Shown here piece after piece: positions 36,009 through 43,466 of a DNA stretch of 64,000 nt. The position numbers and the translations under genes are program-made. Every line of letters begins with the position of its first letter. Position 1 is the stretch's first letter. Under the pieces are notes generated by a model. That model saw only the letters and a program-made list of their open reading frames with translations, searched no databases and had not been told where the DNA came from. This DNA is from F23-D06 sp947165685 (lineage in GTDB: Bacteria > Bacteroidota > Bacteroidia > Bacteroidales > WCHB1-69): contig CAMVBK010000001.1 of assembly GCA_947165685.1 (NCBI GenBank), positions 1-64,000 of the forward strand. The letters are read 5' to 3'.

Positions 36009-36572
36009 ATGCAAGAAGAGTTGTTTCAGCCTAAGGGCAAGACGTTTTATACAGCCGGGGGCTTCTGGTTCGTGAGTGTTATCCTATCCGTTTTTATTGT
36101 TTTCGGGTTGGTTTTAGCCGGTATTTGTTCGTGGAGACTATTATCTGAGTCATTTGATAATTCAATCGAAACGGCATTGTATGTTTTCTCACTTTTATTC
36201 GGTATCTTCATCTCTGTCTATTTTACTCGTTTGTTTTTTGTTATGGTTTGGCCTCAGCGGGCCTTCTTCATCACAATCGACCGATCTGGCGTGTCCTCAA
36301 ATGGCGTGAAGACTTTGGAAACCACCGATGTGAATTCCTGTACAGACTGCGAGTACAGAACTTTTGCCTGGACGGACATTGAGAAAATCGGTTGTACCTC
36401 GTTTCCCAAAACAGGTCCGTTTTATATGATTATCTTTACCAAAAATGCCGAAATCTTCACGGTTTGTCTTCAGCAGTTCTTCAGGTGGAAGTCGATCGAG
36501 AAAGAGATTGAGCAATTCATGCCGTGTACGGATTTCGGTAATCATGATGTTTTTTTGAAGGAGCAGCAATAA
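36009..36572 (+). CDS. Membrane protein of unknown function (187 aa)
   Basis: Two transmembrane helices are visible: about residues 17-42 (FWFVSVILSVFIVFGLVLAG) and 55-80 (ALYVFSLLFGIFISVYFTRL). They are followed by a cytoplasmic domain that resembles a small PH-like fold: ITIDRSGVSSNG, FAWTDIEKIGCTSF, MIIFTKNAEIFTV. That pattern, two helices then a PH-like domain with a W-DI-KI core, is common in unnamed Bacteroidota proteins. The ATG at 36009 was preferred over a TTG six bases upstream. It is likely co-transcribed with the secreted protein before it. Confidence 0.62.
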   Translation: MQEELFQPKGKTFYTAGGFWFVSVILSVFIVFGLVLAGICSWRLLSESFDNSIETALYVFSLLFGIFISVYFTRLFFVMVWPQRAFFITIDRSGVSSNGVKTLETTDVNSCTDCEYRTFAWTDIEKIGCTSFPKTGPFYMIIFTKNAEIFTVCLQQFFRWKSIEKEIEQFMPCTDFGNHDVFLKEQQ

Positions 36573-36608
36573 TTTTTTCCGAAAATGTGTCGTATATCAA
36601 AAAAAATG

Positions 36609-36634
36609 TATCTTTGCAGCGCAAAGTACTTTTA
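36609..36634 (+). promoter_or_regulatory. Promoter with overlapping palindromic operator, copy 1
   Basis: TATCTTTG (36609-36616) is a -7 element. It runs into GCAGCGCAAAGTACTTTTA; the palindrome AAAGTACTTT is at 36623-36632, where transcription should begin, and just before the ATG at 36640. The same 23-base block, with one difference, recurs at 37605-37627 before creD. Confidence 0.65.
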
Positions 36635-36639
36635 AGAAT

Positions 36640-37284
36640 ATGGAAGAAAAAGATATTAAGCAGACATTGAGCGACATTCGCGAGATGATGAGCAAATCGT
36701 CTAAATTTCAGGCGGTTAGCGGATGGTCTATCATCATTGTCGGATTGTATGCGGCGGTGGCGTCGATGATGGCCGCTGCGGTGATTGGTGTAGGGGATTG
36801 GCTTCCCGGTTTCGAAAATCTGCACCGCTATGCCAATCTGAACACCCCGTCGCGCATCCGTATCGCCGCGCTGATCGCCATCGGGCTGCTCATGCTGTCG
36901 CTGCTCACTGTTTTTGTTGGTGCCATCATCAAGTCGAAACGCAATAATCTGCGTTTTGTTTTTGACAAACGGATGATGCAGATGCTCCTCGACTTTTTCA
37001 TTCCGCTTTTGGCGGGCGGTCTGCTCAGCATGGCTTTGGTGATGCAGGGGCACTACGGGCTCACCTCCTCCATCATGCTCCTTTTCTACGGCCTCGCGCA
37101 ACTCAACTGCAGCCACTACACCTACCCTGCTTTGCGTTTGCTCGGCTACGCGGAGTTGATCCTCGGCATCATCGACTGTTTCACGATGTCGCATGCTCTG
37201 CTGTTCTGGTTCCTCGGTTTCAGTGTGATGCATGTTCTGTTTGGCATTCTCTACGTTATTATGTTCGACCGTAAAAAAGAGTAG
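36640..37284 (+). CDS. Polytopic membrane protein, regulator partner (214 aa)
   Basis: The family is not named, but membrane proteins of this size regularly precede a winged-helix regulator and creD in Bacteroidota. A cytoplasmic N-terminal helix (KQTLSDIREMMSKSSKFQ) is followed by about five transmembrane segments, near residues 27-48, 74-98, 115-133, 140-155 and 178-207. It ends three bases before the regulator's ATG, so the two are translationally coupled. It may sense an envelope signal and control the regulator; this is inferred from the gene order. The shared operator overlaps its promoter. Confidence 0.65.
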   Translation: MEEKDIKQTLSDIREMMSKSSKFQAVSGWSIIIVGLYAAVASMMAAAVIGVGDWLPGFENLHRYANLNTPSRIRIAALIAIGLLMLSLLTVFVGAIIKSKRNNLRFVFDKRMMQMLLDFFIPLLAGGLLSMALVMQGHYGLTSSIMLLFYGLAQLNCSHYTYPALRLLGYAELILGIIDCFTMSHALLFWFLGFSVMHVLFGILYVIMFDRKKE

Positions 37285-37287
37285 GCC

Positions 37288-37587
37288 ATGGCTATCTTAG
37301 ATGGTTTGAACAAGGTTTTCGAAAGCAAGATCCGCTTGGGCATCATGTCGGTGCTGGCGGCCAACGAATCGGCGGATTTTGCCTCGCTGAAATCGCTGCT
37401 GGAACTCACCGATGGCAATTTGGCGAGCCATACCCGCAATTTGGAAGAAGCGGGCTACATTCGTTGTGAGAAGAAGTTCATCGGCAGGAAGCCGAACACC
37501 ACGTATGTGATTACGGATGCCGGCCGTGCCGCATTCGCCGCCCATATCGACGCGATGGAGCGTTTTTTGAAGGAGTGTCGCAGCTGA
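37288..37587 (+). CDS. Winged-helix transcriptional regulator (MarR/PadR-like, 99 aa)
   Basis: The small protein is a single winged-helix DNA-binding domain. The recognition helix region is LKSLLELTDGNLASHTRNLEEAGYI, followed by the wing CEKKFIGRKPNTTYVITDAGR. A C-terminal helix probably serves dimerisation. The family is usually found beside creD in Bacteroidota. It probably binds the AAAGTACTTT palindromes in front of its own operon and of creD, giving autoregulation; the binding is inferred, not shown. Confidence 0.82.
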   Translation: MAILDGLNKVFESKIRLGIMSVLAANESADFASLKSLLELTDGNLASHTRNLEEAGYIRCEKKFIGRKPNTTYVITDAGRAAFAAHIDAMERFLKECRS

Positions 37588-37604
37588 TTTTTTTTGGTAT
37601 GAAA

Positions 37605-37627
37605 CTTTGTAGCGCAAAGTACTTTTA
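37605..37627 (+). promoter_or_regulatory. Promoter with palindromic operator, copy 2, before creD
   Basis: CTTTGTAGCGCAAAGTACTT and the following TTA match 36612-36634 at all but one base. The palindrome AAAGTACTTT is at 37616-37625. It lies 184 bases before the creD start because hairpin repeats occupy the leader. Confidence 0.65.
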
Positions 37628-37638
37628 TATATGGACAC

Positions 37639-37712
37639 TTCCTTGAGCAGCCCCGAAGGGGCAAAACGCGCGAAGCGCAATTAACCCCACACAAGCGCAG
37701 CGCAGTGTGGGG
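37639..37712 (+). repeat. 74-bp three-hairpin repeat, copy 1
   Basis: Three successive hairpins are seen: GCCCC-GAA-GGGGC; GCGC-GAA-GCGC; and CCCCACAC ... GTGTGGGG with an inner GCG-CAG-CGC. The element is about 92% identical to the reverse complement of 60033-60106. It lies in the creD leader, in the same orientation relative to the downstream gene as the other copy. Confidence 0.8.
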
Positions 37713-37775
37713 ACAGTACAAGCGCAGCGCAGTGTGGGGACAACACAAGCGCAGTGCAGTGTGAAGACAATGTAA
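37692..37775 (+). repeat. 27-bp tandem amplification of the third hairpin
   Basis: The unit CAAGCGCAGCGCAGTGTG plus spacer is repeated at 37692, 37719 and 37746 with an exact 27-base period. Only the last copies diverge. A decayed fourth start (GTAAGCG) follows. Confidence 0.75.
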
Positions 37776-37810
37776 GCGAGAAACATAGAACATCCAAAAA
37801 TATCAAGAAT

Positions 37811-39169
37811 ATGACAACAGAAATGAATGAAAAAGGACAACAAATGGGACAAACTCTGTGCGAAGAGATGCATGGGGAGAAGAAAACAAGAGAACAGGTC
37901 GAAAAACGAAACCGGCTGGGATTCAAGCTGCTCATCATCGGGCTGCTGAGTGTGTTGCTGCTGGTTCCGCAGCAGGTTATCCTGCACGTGGTGAGCGAGC
38001 GTAACGCGACCTCCGTACAAGCCGTGGAGGAGGTAGAACAGATGTGGAGTGCGCCGCAGCGGGTCATCGGGCCGGTGGTGCGCATCCCCGGCAAAAGCTA
38101 CCACGGAGACGTCTATCTCCTGCCCGAGTCCCTACAGGTGAAGGGCGATGTGAAGACGGAGAAACGGCACCGCGGCAACTTTGACGTGACGGTCTATACG
38201 GCGGACCTGACGTTGGGCGGAGATCTGCAACTGCCTGATCTTTCGGAATATGTGGATTCCGTCTATGACCTCTCAAAAGCGGAGGTGTTGATTTCGCTGA
38301 GCGACTTTCGCGGACTGTCGGAGAATGTGGTGCTGCGGCTGAACGGGAAGGAGTACACGATGAGGTCCGACAAAGACGAGGAGCTGGGTTCGGTGCTCTG
38401 TTGCCGCGTGCCGGTGAGCGAGATGCGGGATTCGGCGGCTGCGGCCTATTCCGTGCAGCTGCCGCTGAAGGGCTCGGAGTCGCTGATGTTCCTGCCCGTC
38501 GGCAACAGCACTTCCGTACAGCTGACTTCCAACTGTTCCACGCCGAGCTTCCAGGGCAACTTCCTGCCGGACGAGCGCACCGTGTCGGACAGCGGGTTCT
38601 CCTCGACGTGGAAAGTGCTGGCCCTCAACCGCGACTTCGGGCAGTCGGTGACCCAATGGGTGGACTACGGCGACGGGGGTTCGCACAGCGTGAGCATGAA
38701 GAAAAACGAGTTCGGGGTGGAACTGAGGGTGCCGGTCATGCAGTACCAGCAGACCACCCGCACCGTGAAGTACGCCTACCTGTTCATTTTCCTCACCTTC
38801 GCCACGGTCTTTTTCGTGGAGTACCGCCGTCAGACCCCCATCCATCCGGTGCAGTACCTGCTCATCGGCGCGGCGCTGATGGTGTTCTACACGCTGCTGC
38901 TCTCGTTCTGCGAGCACATTCCGTTCTTTTGGTCCTATCTCATGGCCACGCTGATGACGGTCGGACTGGTCACGGGTTACTTGGCGGGCATCCTGAAAAT
39001 CCGCAAGACCGCGCTGATGGTGGGTGCGTTGCTGCTCCTGCTCTACCTCTTCATGTATGTGCTACTCCAGATGGAGACCTACGCCCTGCTCTTCGGCAGC
39101 CTCGGCATCTTCGTGATTTTGGCGGTGCTGATGTTCGTGTCGCTGAAGGTGAAGTGGTACAAGGAGTAA
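37811..39169 (+). CDS. creD: Inner-membrane protein CreD
   Basis: The 452-residue protein belongs to the CreD family, whose members affect envelope integrity and beta-lactam or colicin tolerance. An N-terminal transmembrane helix (GFKLLIIGLLSVLLLVPQQV) precedes a large periplasmic domain of about 260 residues. Family motifs there include IPGKSYHGDVYLLPE and the Gly/Asp-rich VDYGDGGSHSVS region. Five or six C-terminal helices begin near YAYLFIFLTFATVFFVE. The start at 37811 (MTTEMNEKGQQ) was chosen over an earlier in-frame ATG that lies inside hairpin repeats. Its promoter region shares an operator with the regulator operon upstream. Confidence 0.88.
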   Translation: MTTEMNEKGQQMGQTLCEEMHGEKKTREQVEKRNRLGFKLLIIGLLSVLLLVPQQVILHVVSERNATSVQAVEEVEQMWSAPQRVIGPVVRIPGKSYHGDVYLLPESLQVKGDVKTEKRHRGNFDVTVYTADLTLGGDLQLPDLSEYVDSVYDLSKAEVLISLSDFRGLSENVVLRLNGKEYTMRSDKDEELGSVLCCRVPVSEMRDSAAAAYSVQLPLKGSESLMFLPVGNSTSVQLTSNCSTPSFQGNFLPDERTVSDSGFSSTWKVLALNRDFGQSVTQWVDYGDGGSHSVSMKKNEFGVELRVPVMQYQQTTRTVKYAYLFIFLTFATVFFVEYRRQTPIHPVQYLLIGAALMVFYTLLLSFCEHIPFFWSYLMATLMTVGLVTGYLAGILKIRKTALMVGALLLLLYLFMYVLLQMETYALLFGSLGIFVILAVLMFVSLKVKWYKE

Positions 39170-39180
39170 TTATGAATTAT

Positions 39181-39233
39181 GAATGAGGAATAGGAAGGGG
39201 GGGCGTGTGGACACCCCTCCCTATTCTTCATTC
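39181..39233 (+). terminator. Long imperfect hairpin after creD
   Basis: GAATGAGGAATAGG pairs with the segment ending CCTATTCTTCATTC, with two single mismatches and a GGGG/CCCC continuation. There is no T-run, so it may be a weak terminator or mRNA-end hairpin. Confidence 0.5.
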
Positions 39234-39248
39234 ATTTGAAGCTGTATT

Positions 39249-40073
39249 ATGAACGAACAAACAGAAACAACCATTTTCGGGATCCTGAAGCTGATACCTT
39301 TCGCGATTGTCACCGCGATAATCGTCTTGTTTTGGGTTGACGATCTTGTTGGCTTTATGATTGCTTTCATCTTTAGTTGGGTCACACTTCCGGCGATAGG
39401 TTTTTCGATAGCGTTTTTCATTCAGGGGTTGCGTTGGCGTGATGTTTGGCAGCGGATTGCGGTGATATGGGGAGGAATCAACGTGCTGTTGGTAGTCATT
39501 TATGTCCTTGCAGTGGCACCCGAGCGGCGATGCAATCCCGACATCATGGCCGAACATTACGAAAAGCATCATGCCGAGATGAAAGAGTTGCACCGCTATC
39601 TTCAAAGTGCTGTTGCCGACAGTTGTGCTGTCACCTTGGAATTCAAGGGGAATAGGCTGGAGATGTTCCATGTGTGCGCAGGAGAGGGCGACGAACACCA
39701 CTATTCAAACTTTTGGAACGAAGAGGCGCGTGAAAAAAGGGATTCGTTGATGTGCGTGGTGGGGTTGGAGCAGGAAGAATACGACGGCATACGCCGGAGG
39801 CTCAAGAAAATGGGCTGTATTGGTATAGAGTATTCGCAAACCACCCCCAATTTGGTAAAAATCTGGTTCCGCAGGGTTGATATGGGGCGCTACGACTATA
39901 TCATCAGTGAACATCCTATGACAGACGAGGAGAAATCCACCGCCATGGAGAATCTGGATTTGATTCCCTATAACGACCATTGTACCTTCCAATATGGCGG
40001 CGGTGCTATCGGGTCGCAGACGTTCGGCAAGGAGGTGAAGGAGGATTTTTTGAAACGGCATCGGGCATGGTAG
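39249..40073 (+). CDS. Membrane protein of unknown function (274 aa)
   Basis: No family is recognised. Three hydrophobic segments (about residues 11-30, 32-54 and 68-88) are followed by a soluble domain of about 185 residues rich in charged and aromatic residues, with several scattered Cys and His. The helix KHHAEMKELHRYLQSAVADS begins the soluble part. The mature domain has FYDYIISEHPMT-like strands resembling small unnamed Bacteroidota lipoprotein domains. It is preceded by the long hairpin and followed closely by the radical SAM gene. Confidence 0.6.
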   Translation: MNEQTETTIFGILKLIPFAIVTAIIVLFWVDDLVGFMIAFIFSWVTLPAIGFSIAFFIQGLRWRDVWQRIAVIWGGINVLLVVIYVLAVAPERRCNPDIMAEHYEKHHAEMKELHRYLQSAVADSCAVTLEFKGNRLEMFHVCAGEGDEHHYSNFWNEEAREKRDSLMCVVGLEQEEYDGIRRRLKKMGCIGIEYSQTTPNLVKIWFRRVDMGRYDYIISEHPMTDEEKSTAMENLDLIPYNDHCTFQYGGGAIGSQTFGKEVKEDFLKRHRAW

Positions 40074-40151
40074 CGATGCTTGGAAGCGTTGCCCCCTGCG
40101 CCGGAACGTCCAAATAAAAAAGAAGACAGTTTATCACCAAAATGTCAAAAA

Positions 40152-41552
40152 ATGTTGAAAGTTAAAATGATTCTCCCCGCCTTGCAAGAGGCGGAAAGCC
40201 CCTATTGGCGGCCCATCAAATATTCGTTGTTCCCTCCCTTGGGGCTCGCGACCCTGGCCGCGTATTTCTCCGATGAGGATGAGGTCGAAATCCAAGACCA
40301 GCATGTGGAGCGACTGACGCTGGATGACACGCCCGACCTCGTATGCATACAAGTGTATATCACCAATGCCTATAGGGCCTACCAGATTGCCGACGGCTAT
40401 CGTCAACGAGGGGTGTATGTGGCCATGGGCGGTCTGCATGTGACAACGCTTCCCGATGAGGCGGCACAGCATGCCGACACCCTGTTCCTGGGGCCGGGCG
40501 AGGAATCTTTTCCTCGTTTCGTCAAAGACTTCCGCGAAGGGAATCCCCAAAAACGTTATGTGTCCAATTGGAGAAGTTTGGAAAACATTCCTCCCGTCCG
40601 GCGTGATCTGATCAAGAGGGAGAAGTACTTCGTCCCCAACTCCCTTGTGGTTTCCAGGGGCTGTCCCCATCATTGCGATTTTTGCTATAAAGACGCCCAT
40701 TATGGTGAAGGGAAGTCGTTTTACACCCAAAAAGTGGATGACGCCCTGGCGGAAATAGAGCCACTTCCGGGCAGGCATCTCTATTTCCTTGATGACCATT
40801 TGTTCGGGAGTCCCCGCTTCGCCTCCGCGCTTTTCGAAGGGATGCGGGGAATGGGACGGGTGTTTCAAAGTGCGGCCACTGTTGCCTCGGTGCTAAACGG
40901 CGACCTGATAGAGAAGGCGGCCGAGGCGGGCTTGCGCAGCCTGTTCCTGGGATTCGAGACATTCTCGCCGGAAAACCTTCGTTCCAGCAACAAAATACAG
41001 AATCTCTCAAAGGATTATGCAGCGGCGGTGAAACGGTTGCAAAGTCTCGGCATCATGATTAACGGCAGCTTCGTTTTCGGGCTCGACCATGATGACGGCG
41101 ACGTGTTCCGCAGGACTGTGGATTGGGGCATCGAGCATAGTATCACTACGGCGACGTTCCACATCCTGACCCCATACCCGGGCACACGCCTTTTTCGGCA
41201 GATGGAGCGGGAAGGTCGTATTGTGACGTATGATTGGGACAAGTACGACACTCGCACCGTCGTTTACAAGACAAGGGGACTGTCTGCCGAAGAACTGAAA
41301 CAAGGTTACGATTGGGCGTATCGCGAATTTTATTCATGGCGAAACATTTTCAAGGCAAGTTTTGGCCATGACAACTTGAAACAGCGACTGGCGCATCTCT
41401 TTTACATGGGTGGATGGAAAAAGTTCGAGCCATTCTGGAATTTCATGATTCACTATGGCGAACTCAACCGGATGTTGCCCGTTCTGGAAAAATTGTTGGC
41501 TATCGCGCAGCCCACAAATAAAGAAAGGAGATTGCCCTCTTCCGAATGGTAG
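40152..41552 (+). CDS. B12-binding domain radical SAM protein
   Basis: The 466-residue enzyme has an N-terminal cobalamin-binding-like domain (residues about 1-135; FPPLGLATLAAYFSDEDEV and VYVAMGGLHVTTLPDEA). The radical SAM core has the [4Fe-4S] motif C171-x3-C175-x2-C178 (RGCPHHCDFCYKD). Further SAM-barrel segments are FLDDHLFGSPRFASALFEGM and SLFLGFETFSPENL. The C-terminal part lacks extra cysteines. The cobalamin domain lacks the DxHxxG signature seen in classical B12 sites, so cofactor binding is uncertain. The ATG at 40152 is preferred to an upstream TTG. The substrate is unknown. Confidence 0.82.
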   Translation: MLKVKMILPALQEAESPYWRPIKYSLFPPLGLATLAAYFSDEDEVEIQDQHVERLTLDDTPDLVCIQVYITNAYRAYQIADGYRQRGVYVAMGGLHVTTLPDEAAQHADTLFLGPGEESFPRFVKDFREGNPQKRYVSNWRSLENIPPVRRDLIKREKYFVPNSLVVSRGCPHHCDFCYKDAHYGEGKSFYTQKVDDALAEIEPLPGRHLYFLDDHLFGSPRFASALFEGMRGMGRVFQSAATVASVLNGDLIEKAAEAGLRSLFLGFETFSPENLRSSNKIQNLSKDYAAAVKRLQSLGIMINGSFVFGLDHDDGDVFRRTVDWGIEHSITTATFHILTPYPGTRLFRQMEREGRIVTYDWDKYDTRTVVYKTRGLSAEELKQGYDWAYREFYSWRNIFKASFGHDNLKQRLAHLFYMGGWKKFEPFWNFMIHYGELNRMLPVLEKLLAIAQPTNKERRLPSSEW

Positions 41553-41564
41553 CAGGAAATTTAT

Positions 41565-41572
41565 AATTTTGC
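41565..41572 (+). promoter_or_regulatory. -7 promoter element of the DUF4153 gene
   Basis: TAATTTTG followed by C lies 25 bases before the ATG at 41598. Confidence 0.5.
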
Positions 41573-41597
41573 AAAATAAAATGAGACTCAATTGAAT

Positions 41598-43349
41598 ATG
41601 GAAAAGATAACGTTAAAAGAGAAAATCCAACGGGGACTGGCGGCTGTATGGGATGCCGTGAAGGCGCACCCCGTGGAGATTGTCATCCTGCTGTATGTTT
41701 GTGTAGTGGGATGTTATGGGATGTCACATCCCAAGGTGCTTGATGGTGACGATGGTGTCGCGCCGTGGTGGTTCCGGCCAATGGTGCTGGCCCCGTTCAT
41801 GGTGGTGGCGGCCTACTCGCTGCAACCGCTGCGCAAACGCGGCATCGGGGGGATGCTGCTCTATCTGCTGCCAATTGCGGTGATGGTGGCGGCGTGCGCC
41901 ATGCCGTTCCTCATCGACTGGACGGAGGAAACCGCCTATTGGATAGCCGCTTGTGTGGCGCTTCCGCTGTGGATGTGCGTGCGGCATCGGCTGACTGACA
42001 ATGAACCGTTCGTGCGCCGCAACGTGCAGATGGCGTGGTCGGCGGCACGGGCACTGCTCATCGCGGGCATCCTCTATCTGCTGTATGCGGCCATCGCTTA
42101 TACGATCAAATCGCTCTTCGACATCCCCCACAAGACCTGGGACGGCTGGTACGAACAAGCGGCGTTGCTGTTTTTCTGCGGGCTGGCGCCCGTGCTCTTC
42201 TTCGCCATGGAGGACCGTCCCGCGCCCGTTGAGATCCGCCGTTTCTGGGCTGTCCTGCTGAATTGGGTGCTGACACCGGCATTGCTGATTTACACCGTGG
42301 TTCTCTATGTCTATGCAGCCAAAATCCTCTTCACCTGGAACTTGCCGAAGGGCGGGGTCGCCATCATGGTGACGGTTTTTTTCGTGGTCTTCTTGTTGAC
42401 CAAGATGTTGCAGATGCAGACGGAGCCGCAGCCGTTCAAGTGGTTCTACGACCGTTTCGGCCTGTTCGTCTTGCCGCTGTTGGCACTCTTCTGGACTGGG
42501 GTCGTCCGTCGTTTGGCGGACTACGGCCTGACGGAGTCGCGCTACTACCTGCTGTTGGTCGGGGTATTGATGACAGCGTGCGTGCTGGTGTTCCTGTTCC
42601 GCAACCGGCGCGGCTATTTCGCCTTGGCGGCGGGAGCGTTGGCCATCGTGTTGCTGACGGTTTTAGTGCCGGGGCTCCGTGGCGAGAGGATCGCGCAACG
42701 GGCCCAAATCCAGCGTGTGCGCACGATTGCCACGCAACTCGACCGCCTGAACGACGACGGTACCTTGCGACTTCCTGAGCCCGATCCTGCCGACACGTTG
42801 CAAATGGTTGAACACCGCAGGCTTTACCAGTCGCTCGACTATTTGGATGACAAGAGAGACACGGTGCTCTTGAAGAGCGAATTCGGCATTGCCCGAAAGT
42901 CGGACTATTTGGCATCGTTGTCGGACAAAACCTCCAAATATGCTTCTGCATGGTCGGAAGAATTAGCCAGAGAATCGTTAGAGGAAGAAATTGTAATCGA
43001 GGAGATAGTGCCGTTATTCTCTTTGTCGCGCCAAACTGACGAACCTGTGGATGTGAGCGGCTACCGACAGATGTACGGGACACCAAACCCTGCCAATGCA
43101 GACCAGCCACTGTCGATTGGAAACGGTCAGAAAATTTCGGCAAAACAGATCTTCCGGGAGCAATTGCAAAGGCTTGGCTGTCCGGACATGTCGCCTTCGA
43201 GGTCTTGGATAAAGGATCACGAGGACGAGCTGCTGATTTATCGTGCCGACAGTTTGTTGGTCTGTTTCAATAAGTTGCACTTGGAGCAGCTGGCCTCCGA
43301 CAGCAATTGGGTAGTGAACTATTACGACTGGGTGGTGCTGGTGAAGTGA
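41598..43349 (+). CDS. DUF4153-family polytopic membrane protein
   Basis: The 583-residue protein is an inner-membrane protein of unknown function typical of Bacteroidota. About eleven or twelve transmembrane segments fill residues 25-360; the family core is visible as LLIYTVVLYVYAAKILFTW followed by NLPKGGVAIMVTVFFVVFLL. A C-terminal soluble part (from about 370) is rich in Arg, Asp and Leu and contains TLRLPEPDPADTLQMVEHRR. The ATG at 41598 is used in place of a TTG six bases upstream. No operon partner is evident; comM has its own promoter. Confidence 0.75.
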   Translation: MEKITLKEKIQRGLAAVWDAVKAHPVEIVILLYVCVVGCYGMSHPKVLDGDDGVAPWWFRPMVLAPFMVVAAYSLQPLRKRGIGGMLLYLLPIAVMVAACAMPFLIDWTEETAYWIAACVALPLWMCVRHRLTDNEPFVRRNVQMAWSAARALLIAGILYLLYAAIAYTIKSLFDIPHKTWDGWYEQAALLFFCGLAPVLFFAMEDRPAPVEIRRFWAVLLNWVLTPALLIYTVVLYVYAAKILFTWNLPKGGVAIMVTVFFVVFLLTKMLQMQTEPQPFKWFYDRFGLFVLPLLALFWTGVVRRLADYGLTESRYYLLLVGVLMTACVLVFLFRNRRGYFALAAGALAIVLLTVLVPGLRGERIAQRAQIQRVRTIATQLDRLNDDGTLRLPEPDPADTLQMVEHRRLYQSLDYLDDKRDTVLLKSEFGIARKSDYLASLSDKTSKYASAWSEELARESLEEEIVIEEIVPLFSLSRQTDEPVDVSGYRQMYGTPNPANADQPLSIGNGQKISAKQIFREQLQRLGCPDMSPSRSWIKDHEDELLIYRADSLLVCFNKLHLEQLASDSNWVVNYYDWVVLVK

Positions 43350-43407
43350 GCGTAAGAAAGTGGCTTTTTTAACAATTAATTCTTAAAATTAAAAATATTT
43401 TCATCAA

Positions 43408-43440
43408 TTTGTGATTATATAGATAAAAATATTATCTTTG
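43408..43440 (+). promoter_or_regulatory. comM promoter
   Basis: TTTG (43408-43411) and TATCTTTG (43433-43440) are separated by 21 bases, a good match to the Bacteroidota -33/-7 consensus, 27 bases before the start codon. Confidence 0.7.
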
Positions 43441-43466
43441 CGGCCGGAAAACAAAAACGAAATCGC

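Noticed and set aside
37692..37775. 27-base tandem repeat considered as a CRISPR array
   Set aside because: The units are contiguous hairpins without unique spacers of constant length, and no cas gene is nearby.
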